NCBI GenBank assembly: GCA_964617665.1
Contig: CAZUAH010000384.1
Span: forward strand, 1-13,265
DNA: 13,265 nucleotides
Direction of reading: 5' to 3'
DNA from: JADHUC01 sp964617665
GTDB taxonomy: Bacteria; Planctomycetota; Planctomycetia; Pirellulales; Pirellulaceae
Below are positions 10,801 to 13,265 of this stretch, piece after piece (the first letter of the stretch is position 1; each line of letters begins with the position of its first letter). Both the position numbers and the translations under genes were made by a program. A model generated the notes under the pieces. The model saw only the letters and a program-made list of their open reading frames with translations, was not told where the DNA came from and ran no database searches.

Positions 10801-13265
10801 CACCGTCCAGACACCCGTGCCGCTGACGTAGCCGCCTTGGCTGGTGGTGGCGTTGTTGAGCGTTACGCCGGTGGGCAGCGACAGCGGATCGTTGACCACG
10901 ATCCCCGTGGCGTCCGAAGGCCCGTCGTTGGTAACCGTTACCGTGTAGGTCACCTGGTCTTGTCCGGCAATCACGGTCAGGTTGTCTGCACCGCCATCGC
11001 CGTCGTCTTTCTCCACTCGGATATCGACTTCCCGCGCCACGTCGGTGGTTTCGGTGTCCGAATCGTTGGCGGGGTTGGTTTCCGTTTCGGTGACGCTGGA
11101 CAGCGAGGCCGTGTTGCTGATCACCTGGCCGTCGGCCGTATTGGACGCCACATTCAAGACGATGGTCAGCGTGGCGCTGGCGCCGTCGGCCAGATTGAGC
11201 ACAGTCCAGACACCCGTGCCGCTGACGTAGCCGCCCTGGCTGGTGGTGGCGTTATTGAGCGTCACCCCGGTGGGCAGCGACAGCGGATCGTTGACCACGA
11301 TCCCCGTGGCGTCCGAGGGCCCGTCGTTGGTGACCGTCACCGTGTAGGTCACTTGATCCTGTCCGGCAATCACGGTCAGGTTGTCTGCACCGACATCGCC
11401 GTCGTCTTTCTCCACTCGGATATCGACTTCCCGCGCCACGTCCGTGGTCTCCGTGTCCGAATCGTTGGCGGGGTTGATTTCCGTTTCGGTCACGCTGGAC
11501 AGCGAGGCCGTATTGCTGATCACCTGCCCGTCGGCCGTATTGGACGCCACATCCAAGACGATGGTCAGCGTCGCGCTGGCGCCGTCGGCCAGATTGAGCA
11601 CCGTCCATACGCCCGTGCCGCTGACGTAGCCGCCTTGGCTGGTGGTGGCGTTGTTGAGCGTCACGCCGGTGGGCAGCGAAAGCGGATCGTTGACCACGAT
11701 CCCCGTGGCGTCCGAGGGTCCGTCGTTGGTGACCGTCACCGTGTAGGTCACCTGGTCTTGTCCGGCAATCACGATCAGGTTGTCGGCCCCGCCGTCGCCG
11801 TCGTCCTTCTCGACCCGGATATCGACCTCGCGGTCCACGTCGGTGGTTTCGGTGTCCGAATCGTTGGCGGGGTTGGTTTCCGTCTCGGCCACGCTGGACA
11901 ACGAGGCCGTGTTACTGATCACCTGGCCGTCAGCCGTATTGGACGCCACATCCAAGACGATGGTCAGCGTGGCGCTGGCGCCGTCCGCCAGATCGCCCAC
12001 GGTCCAGACACCCGTGCCGCTGACGTAGCCGCCTTGGCTGGTGGTGGCGTTGTTAAGCGTCACCCCGGTGGGCAGCGACAGCGGATCGTTGACCACGATC
12101 CCCGTGGCATCCGAGGGCCCGTCGTTGGTGACCGTCACCGTGTAGGTCACCTGGTCTTGTCCGGCAATCACGACCAGGTTGTCGGCCACGCCATCGCCGT
12201 CGTCCTTCTCCACACGAATGTCGACTTCCGGCGTAAGCGTCGTGTCGCTGTCCGTAGCGGTGTTGTTGTTGCCATCGGGATCAAATATCGACGGTGTAAC
12301 ATCCGCTGTATTGACTAATGTGCCCCTGGCAGCGGGGTCGATGTCGCCGGTCACTGTATAAGTCACCGAGCTACCCGCCGGCAGACTGGCCGTGTCGTTG
12401 AGTGATGTTCCCAATGCAGTCGGGAACGGACCGGTGTAGGTGGAAGTCGGAGCGCCGCCGCTGCCCGAATTAAGGGTTACGCCGGCGAGTTGGATATTGG
12501 TCAACGCCGCCGGGAAAGTATCGGCTACGGCAACCGTCGGGTCGTCGTTTGGCCCAGCATTGGCCACGATGATGGTATACGTCAGCGATTCGCCGGGTAC
12601 CGCCTCGGTCAGGCCGTCGGTCTTGGTGATGGAAATATCAGCCGATGGCTCAATTTCGACTTCGTAATCTTCCACCTCGCCGTCGGCAGCCAAACCGGTT
12701 GGTAGCAGGTTGCCCGTGCTGCTGATCCGCAAGCGGGCGTAGGACGTTCCAGCAATCGCATCACTGGGAAGCGTGAAGCCCAGAGTGTTGGCACCATCCT
12801 GAACCTCAAGCGACACACCACCCGTCAAGTGCTCGTCAGGATGGTCAAACGCCCCGTTGCCATTGACGTCCATCCAGGCATCCAGGTACGCCGTTTCCGA
12901 TGCGACAATCTGGAAGTTGGCCGGTTGCCCGACAACGAACGCCGACGCGCCGGTCACCCCGTCTTCGTCGTCCGTGTTGGTAGCGTCGTCACCAGTGCCG
13001 TCCAACGGCGTCTGGGCATCGTTTTCGACATCGCGACTTGAACCCAAAGTCACCCCGACCGCAAAATGTCGGGCTCCATCGTCTGCCAGCAGCGTGACGT
13101 ACGTTTCCGGCGCGTCGCCAAAATCTAACACCGCCTCGAATGCTCCGACATCGACGGTATCGGTACCGTCTCCGTCTCCATCGACGATGCGTGGCACGCC
13201 GCGTTGATCAGTGGTCAGTCCGGCATCGGTGGCCTTGGTGTTATCGCCCTGGTCCAAAGCCAGAC
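1489..13265 (-). CDS. Giant multidomain extracellular protein: GEVED, DUF11, SdrD B, PPC and beta-helix modules with a C-terminal zinc metalloprotease (5' end outside window)
   Basis: This frame has no stop over 11.78 kb and ends in TGA at 1489-1491. The first in-frame start-like codon is a TTG at 13257 inside conserved sequence, so the real start lies beyond the right edge. Residue numbers count from that TTG (3,922 to the end). Order: choice-of-anchor Q-like tail 1-44; GEVED 45-202; DUF11 205-343; eight 133-residue DUF11 repeats 344-1407; DUF11 1408-1545; SdrD B-like 1564-1797; poly-Gly 1808-1814; PPC-like 1815-1953; GEVED 1958-2123, 2124-2308 and 2309-2485; unclassified beta-rich 2486-2713; GEVED 2714-2874; Ig-like 2875-2979; CSLREA motif and beta-helix 2980-3670; Ig-like to 3765; protease 3790-3922. 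It is very acidic and poor in Lys, Arg and Cys. No transmembrane segment, PEP-CTERM or LPXTG signal is visible. The likely role is a calcium-stabilised surface stalk or adhesin with a terminal protease; this is inference. Confidence 0.93.
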   Translation of the reverse strand, partial: LALDQGDNTKATDAGLTTDQRGVPRIVDGDGDGTDTVDVGAFEAVLDFGDAPETYVTLLADDGARHFAVGVTLGSSRDVENDAQTPLDGTGDDATNTDDEDGVTGASAFVVGQPANFQIVASETAYLDAWMDVNGNGAFDHPDEHLTGGVSLEVQDGANTLGFTLPSDAIAGTSYARLRISSTGNLLPTGLAADGEVEDYEVEIEPSADISITKTDGLTEAVPGESLTYTIIVANAGPNDDPTVAVADTFPAALTNIQLAGVTLNSGSGGAPTSTYTGPFPTALGTSLNDTASLPAGSSVTYTVTGDIDPAARGTLVNTADVTPSIFDPDGNNNTATDSDTTLTPEVDIRVEKDDGDGVADNLVVIAGQDQVTYTVTVTNDGPSDATGIVVNDPLSLPTGVTLNNATTSQGGYVSGTGVWTVGDLADGASATLTIVLDVASNTADGQVISNTASLSSVAETETNPANDSDTETTDVDREVDIRVEKDDGDGGADNLIVIAGQDQVTYTVTVTNDGPSDATGIVVNDPLSLPTGVTLNNATTSQGGYVSGTGVWTVLNLADGASATLTIVLDVASNTADGQVISNTASLSSVTETEINPANDSDTETTDVAREVDIRVEKDDGDVGADNLTVIAGQDQVTYTVTVTNDGPSDATGIVVNDPLSLPTGVTLNNATTSQGGYVSGTGVWTVLNLADGASATLTIVLNVASNTADGQVISNTASLSSVTETETNPANDSDTETTDVAREVDIRVEKDDGDGGADNLTVIAGQDQVTYTVTVTNDGPSDATGIVVNDPLSLPTGVTLNNATTSQGGYVSGTGVWTVLNLADGASATLTIVLDVASNTADGQVISNTASLSSVTETETNPANDSDTETTDVAREVDIRVEKDDGDGGADNLVVIAGQDQVTYTVTVTNDGPSDATGIVVNDPLSLPTGVTLNNATTSQGGYVSGTGVWTVGNLADGASATLTIVLDVASNTADGQVISNTASLSSVTETETNPANDSDTETTDVAREVDIRVEKDDGDGGADNLVVIAGQDQVTYTVTVTNDGPSDATGIVVNDPLSLPTGVTLNNATTSQGGYVSGTGVWTVLNLADGASATLTIVLNVASNTADGQVISNTASLSSVTETETNPANDSDTETTDVAREVDIRVEKDDGDGGADNLVVIAGQDQVTYTVTVTNDGPSDATGIVVNDPLSLPTGVTLNNATTSQGGYVSGTGVWTVLNLADGASATLTIVLNVASNTADGQVISNTASLSSVTETETNPANDSDTETTDVAREVDIRVEKDDGDGVADNLVVIAGQDQVTYVVTVTNDGPSDATGIVVNDPLSLPTGVTLNNATTSQGGYVSGTGVWTVLNLADGASATLTIVLNVASNTADGQVISNTASLSSVTETETNPANDSDTETTDVAREVDLQVTKTATTDTGTAEVYAGSSAGNLTYVVTVTNDGPSDASGVEVSEVITIPVGVAIDSITASAGTSYAPPLGATGTWTVGNLAPTDDATLTVVMTVGEDAAEGVNAISDTATVSASNETRINTGDDEMTVSTDILSDFDWGDAPDNPPVLAAGPNSITGTIFDDLAGDGFAGTDPPLGGVQLEIFFDFNDNNEFEPNGDDGPRLTVAASDEITGEYEFVSLPEGRFFVRQDPDALRAQGLVETAGGVYTIALPAGPTTDAGNDFANFRLATISGKKFNDINGDGFPVSFADPGLADVPIQLHLDDGDGAFEPGGDDGSPIDTQFSASDGTFTFSGLDVGTYFVSEDPAELTPLLLTQTGGGDNFPSIKHYKIIVTASGQVEVDKDFANTGGDRDGIIGGGGGGGNDRVEAEPNDDINSATDTGLVGSGTGTVAGTVGNGAYGATSGDYDFFQLFADAGDTIRIDVAEIGGLNVELALYNSAGGLVTSTSDASLELLADLTTAGDLFLVLYGAGSGLPSPTVPGSGGGVGSTGDYVATIEIDSSFAGGDMLPGDYPTLKANDGARHVLVPTSPRLGTAVTDEENDGQPSVNADGDDLNGTTPDDEEGVVFLTPLIAGEDVDVQVTVTGDGLFSGWIDFDGDGQWIAGEQIFADVSLNDAGSPHTLTFTMPLTFPAGDTGSTVHSRFRYSTQAGLSYDGLATDGEVEDYEVTIAEFDYGDAPDAPDSGAGQGGPLDPENPGGPLYPTLFENDGARHAIIPGGPVLGAAIDPESDGQPNGFATGDDEDADGDDEDGVAFTSPLIPGGSATVDVTAVGGSARILNAWVDFDGDGSWDDAGEQVFTNVALIGGTNPGLSFPVPAGAVDGVTFARFRVDSGGGLSYDGSASDGEVEDYAVLVGQADFGDAPDPLVATAGEYPTLFANSGPFHLLGSGLFLGAAVDAEANGQPDATATGDDLSGTTPDDEDGLTALTTIVVTETVDTTASVVVTASAAGFLDGWIDWNFNGAFDAAEHLGGGTSAPLVAGDNLLNFTVPSNTDSRLRSGDTFARLRFSSAGSLPPTGPADDGEVEDYIVTLVDGDGAAAAVVDSHPIVGDVNITLSGSDVVVEQDGGIVVFQAPATSIASLTFNGTTGADTINVLETDAGVATAVNGDDGQDTVNVSDPFAGLGLLTSIGGTLTIDGGANPAGQPDTVTYFDEGEVGPIAYDLADDGVLTRAGSAVPVNLSNVELVALEAGSAGNAITVHASADVAFAIDGNNPTTAPGDSLFVEFPGATNPSVSSSAPRSGTFSFDNRQDVSFVDIETLGDLGDAPSALGYPTRLAANGALHFVRGPSLGSNVVDEEGDGQPNALATGDDIDGNDDEDGVTFTSILRQGQTTTLDVEASIDGQLDAFVDFNANGSFADPGEKIFDDVSVVAGTNNLSFSIPVGAESADTFARFRISTDGGLNSDGPAADGEVEDYAITIGVKLIVTPLGGGFYQFDAINVTPNGVATFLYGSQLGSLPLPQFGVTIDVTDPTYFAQGIADPNGTATAVVQLLPQLAGQTLFFQAFEQTPEPQVSPLATLTIPPVNLAVVNSTGDSSDTNPGDGVCDTGGLVGADPECTLRAAIEETNSLPNLPAGPDGIVFDIPGTGPHTIQPLSALPNVTDPVIIDGTSEPDFTGTPVVELDGSSAGATSNGLTVAAGGASSTIRGLAINRFARDGIQIDGGGNNTIEGNRIGTDLTGALDQGNGFYGVSIFNSVANQIGGTTPEAGNTISGNGRYGVLITTAGSTGNVVEGNRIGTDAAGNGAVPNDFHGVLIQGGASANTIGGTAPGAGNLISGNSLFGVKIHGPATTDNVVQGNRIGTDEAGNGALPNGRDGVEITGGANSNTIGGTAAGAENVISGNARYGVIISTAGTTGNMVEGNLIGSNAAGNGALPNAFHGVVINGGATGNTIGGTADEAGNVISGNARVGVVISNATTTGNVVQGNLIGTDVAGSGALPNNAHGVLITGGATGNTIGGTADGAGNVVSGNSLNGVKVVGAGTTANLVQGNLIGTDSAGNAPLANGRDGVEISTGATSNTIGGTADGAGNVISGNTRYGVIINTPTATGNMIEGNLIGTNAAGTGALGNGEHGIVTSLGAHSNTIGGTAAGAGNVISGNNNHGVFLGGENNMVYGNLIGTDVNGSSALGNAGSGVVVGADGNQIGAAVAGAENVIAYNGVRGVSIASGTGNAIRQNSIHDNGGATRLGIDLNNDNATANDVGDPDTGANNLQNFPELVSATINGAHLDIQYSVPSAAPNSAFPLTVEFFLADVDGQEGETYLGSDSYSEGTTPTATVPNGGAAAGTEIVATTTDANGNTSEFSASVAVASPLLAAGGDASQESRVEGQELRADDVSPIVDVAIDLLVGAGFAAESFSNVHVSVADLPGATLGLATVNVITIDVNAAGHGWFIDATPLDDSEFTVGESRSAAATRMDLLTVVMHELGHTAGLTDLYDIESEDDLMYAWLQPGERRADTAAVDSVFTSLLD
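1901..1943 (-). repeat. Short degenerate direct repeat (SRVEGQEL-type linker) in frame
   Basis: On the minus strand this stretch is a run of AGAGTCA, AGAGTCA-like, AGGGTCGAGGG and AAGAGCTAAGAGC words, degenerate tandem copies of a 7-9 bp unit. In frame it encodes SQESRVEGQELRA, which is locally basic and unlike the acidic Ala/Gly/Asp-rich flanks. It sits between the last Ig-like segment and the protease domain, so it may be a linker created by insertion of a small repetitive element. I recall similar 'ESRVESRE' peptides in planctomycete genomes, but cannot confirm a match here. Confidence 0.4.
1970..2250 (-). other. Ig-like segment between beta-helix and protease
   Basis: After a loop containing GIDLNNDNATANDVGD and NNLQNFPEL, a typical exit sequence of bacterial CSLREA-type beta-helix proteins, about 90 residues alternate beta strands and turns. 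They end in a segment with TTTDANGNTSEFS, a common close of such a domain. The assignment is by pattern only. Confidence 0.55.
2250..4320 (-). other. CSLREA-type motif and right-handed parallel beta-helix domain
   Basis: The domain opens with LAVVNSTGDSSDTNPGDGVC and, 12 residues after that Cys, CTLRAAIEETN, a variant of the CSLREA motif that precedes beta-helices in many bacterial surface proteins. An entry segment (IVFDIPGTGPHTIQP, VIIDGTSEPDFTGTPVVEL) leads into the 64-residue repeats. The two Cys of this motif are the only cysteines I find in the giant protein and could form a disulphide. Such helices commonly bind or process polysaccharide, but I see no catalytic residues that would support an enzyme. 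Confidence 0.8.
2476..3804 (-). repeat. Beta-helix repeat array, seven units (six of exactly 192 bp, last 177 bp)
   Basis: The NxIGGT start recurs at 3804, 3612, 3420, 3228, 3036, 2844 and 2652, spaced exactly 192 bp (64 residues), then at 2475 after 177 bp with a degenerate NQIGAA copy. The consensus order is NTIGGTA, GAGNVISGN, GNxVxGNLIGTD, AGNGALPN, GVxIxGGA. The regular Asn, Gly and Ile/Val spacing fits right-handed parallel beta-helix coils, about three coils per unit. Units 1/4, 2/5 and 3/6 resemble each other most, which gives a 576-bp superperiod: SLxGVK plus RDGVEI in 2 and 5, RYGVII plus NMxEGNLIG in 3 and 6. Confidence 0.85.
4321..4635 (-). other. Ig-like beta-sandwich domain of unknown family
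   Basis: About 105 residues with alternating hydrophobic strands (FYQFDAINVTPNGVATFLYG and a later LFFQAFEQTPEPQVSPLATL) sit between GEVED 5 and the CSLREA motif. The pattern suggests a small beta-sandwich spacer. I do not recognise a named family. Confidence 0.45.
4636..5118 (-). other. GEVED domain 5
   Basis: It begins GDLGDAP and ends DGEVEDYAITIG. In between lie the acidic loop DDIDGNDDEDGV and the calcium-loop-like DFNANGSFADPGEKIF, followed by FARFRIS. This is the full GEVED layout. The domain is a beta-rich, probably calcium-binding module of extracellular proteins. Confidence 0.85.
5119..5802 (-). other. Beta-rich region without clear family
   Basis: About 228 residues separate GEVED 4 and GEVED 5. 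They contain repeated short strands (SIASLTFNGTTGADTINV, GGTLTIDGGANPAGQPDTV) and Asp/Gly turns that recall planctomycete repeats near RTX or cadherin-type proteins, but there is no true GGxGxD nonapeptide series. I cannot name the fold. Confidence 0.5.
5803..6333 (-). other. GEVED domain 4
   Basis: It begins ADFGDAP and ends DGEVEDYIVTLV. It contains the acidic GTTPDDEDG loop and WIDWNFNGAFDAAEHL, whose D-x-N-x-N-G-x5-E spacing matches a 12-residue EF-hand-type calcium loop. FARLRFS follows, as in the other copies. Confidence 0.85.
6334..6888 (-). other. GEVED domain 3
   Basis: It begins FDYGDAP and ends DGEVEDYAVLVG. A Gly/Pro-rich insertion (DSGAGQGGPLDPENPGGP) separates GDAP from YPTLFENDGARH. 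The acidic DDEDADGDDEDGV loop and WVDFDGDGSWDDAGEQVF are present, then FARFRVD. Confidence 0.85.
6889..7385 (-). other. GEVED domain 2 lacking its own GDAP head
   Basis: It starts at GDYPTLKANDGARH and ends DGEVEDYEVTIA, with GTTPDDEEGV and WIDFDGDGQWIAGEQIF, a good EF-hand-type loop with Glu at position 12. The usual D-x-GDAP head is missing here. A DWGDAP head stands alone about 400 residues earlier (8596-8613), before the SdrD B-like domains, which suggests that this GEVED domain is split by an insertion. Confidence 0.8.
7400..7815 (-). other. Bacterial pre-peptidase C-terminal (PPC)-like domain
   Basis: The order VEAEPNDDINSATDTG, GDYDFFQLFADAGDTIRIDV, LNVELALYNSAGGLV, then GDLFLVLYGAGSG and GDYVATIEI is the classic PPC layout: an EPND start, a D-x-F core strand, then a final Y-x-x-x-I strand. 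PPC domains are beta-sandwiches found beside secreted proteases and adhesins. The domain is preceded by a poly-Gly linker. Confidence 0.85.
7816..7836 (-). repeat. Poly-glycine linker, seven Gly codons
   Basis: Seven consecutive GGC/GGT codons encode a flexible hinge between the second SdrD B-like domain and the PPC-like domain. Confidence 0.9.
7865..8566 (-). other. Two SdrD B-like domains in tandem
   Basis: Copy 1 (about 8221-8566) has SITGTIFDDLAGDG, LGGVQLEIFFDFNDNNEFEP and a closing FVSLPEGRFFVRQ. Copy 2 (about 7865-8220) has ATISGKKFNDINGDG, LADVPIQLHLDDGDGAFEP and FSGLDVGTYFVSE. The (S/T)(I/V)xGxxFxDxxxDG opening and the G-x-Y/F-x-V-x-E/Q close are those of SdrD B/Cna B-type stalk domains, which commonly bind calcium. 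Confidence 0.85.
8623..9036 (-). other. Divergent DUF11 domain after the repeat array
   Basis: Starting EVDLQVTKTATTDTG, it keeps the DUF11 core LTYVVTVTNDGPSDASG and ends near TGDDEMTVSTDIL. It aligns with the array units at both ends but differs through the middle, so it is an older member outside the homogenised set. Confidence 0.85.
9037..12228 (-). repeat. Eight tandem 399-bp repeats encoding near-identical 133-residue DUF11 domains
   Basis: The coding order is units 1 to 8 with starts at 12228, 11829, 11430, 11031, 10632, 10233, 9834 and 9435. Each is exactly 399 bp with no indel. Each begins EVDIRVEKDDGD, contains VTVTNDGPSDATGIVVNDP and TTSQGGYVSGTGVWTV, and ends DSDTETTDVAR (DVDR in unit 1). 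Only a handful of residues vary: GVADN or GGADN, VTY(T/V)V, TVL(N)L or TVG(N/D)L, LDVA or LNVA. Many differences between units are silent, yet units 3 and 7 look identical over about 330 bp. DUF11 domains are Ig-like spacers of surface proteins, so the array is best read as a rigid stalk. Confidence 0.95.
12229..12645 (-). other. Divergent DUF11 domain before the repeat array
   Basis: The 139 residues start ADISITKTDG, continue LTYTIIVANAGPNDDPTV and end NNNTATDSDTTLTP. This is DUF11 layout with a sequence well separated from the array units. Confidence 0.85.
12652..13125 (-). other. GEVED domain 1
   Basis: A complete copy: DFGDAP head, LADDGARH, acidic DDATNTDDEDGV loop, WMDVNGNGAFDHPDEHL calcium-type loop, YARLRIS and the DGEVEDYEVEI close. 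It directly follows the upstream beta-helix tail. Confidence 0.88.
13126..13265 (-). other. C-terminal tail of an upstream choice-of-anchor Q-like domain (start outside window)
   Basis: LALDQGDNTKATDAGLTTD, QRGVPRIVDGDGDG and VDVGAFE form the highly typical end of a choice-of-anchor Q / CSLREA-type beta-helix domain. This means that another beta-helix domain precedes GEVED 1 and the protein extends well beyond the right edge. Confidence 0.75.

Noticed and set aside
9037..12228. CRISPR-like direct repeats
   Set aside because: The repeats are 399 bp, contiguous, lack spacers and keep a single open reading frame; they are protein-coding domain repeats.
9358..12318. Plus-strand open frame of 986 codons with 133-residue periodicity
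   Set aside because: It is the antisense shadow of the 399-bp repeat array. Because 399 is divisible by three, one stop-free unit makes the whole antisense frame open. The translation is rich in His, Arg, Gly and Val with no domain, and there is no ribosome binding site.

Overview
The window looks like part of a planctomycete (Planctomycetota, probably Pirellulales) chromosome. This rests on protein architecture, not on any marker gene: a giant extracellular mosaic protein with GEVED ('GEVEDY') domains, DUF11 repeats, SdrD B-like domains, a CSLREA-type parallel beta-helix and a C-terminal metalloprotease, followed by a second gene whose N-terminus carries the L-E-x-R-x-L-L leader typical of planctomycete exported giants. 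The DNA is GC-rich throughout. There are no RNA genes, insertion sequences or CRISPR arrays that I can see. Everything real lies on the minus strand. || Layout in coding order (right to left): positions 13265 to 1489 are one open reading frame of more than 3,920 codons, open at the right edge, so the true start is outside the window. It encodes: the tail of an upstream 'choice-of-anchor Q'-like beta-helix; GEVED domain 1; one divergent DUF11; eight near-identical 133-residue DUF11 repeats (exactly 399 bp each); one more divergent DUF11; two SdrD B-like domains; a poly-glycine linker; a bacterial pre-peptidase (PPC)-like domain; GEVED domains 2, 3 and 4; a beta-rich region without a clear family; GEVED 5; an Ig-like domain; a CSLREA-type motif leading into a beta-helix of 64-residue (192 bp) repeats; another Ig-like segment; and a C-terminal zinc metalloprotease domain (HExxHxxGxxD). 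|| Positions 777 to 1488 are a 712-bp intergenic region with no convincing gene and one notable inverted repeat. Positions 776 to 1 are the first 258 codons of a second exported protein, with a perfect AGGAGG ribosome binding site, the L-E-x-R leader and a different zincin motif (HExxHxxGF plus a downstream His-Trp) reminiscent of the leishmanolysin-type ligand arrangement. It runs off the left edge. || Taken together, the window holds two consecutive surface or secreted zinc-protease-bearing proteins. The large one has the form of a long calcium-binding stalk or adhesin with a protease at its C-terminal tip. The strongest points for a second look are the homogenised 8-unit DUF11 array (units 3 and 7, non-adjacent, appear identical over about 330 bp), the three-unit superperiod in the beta-helix, an apparent 1.2-kb module insertion that splits a GEVED domain, and the pairing of two different zincins in tandem.
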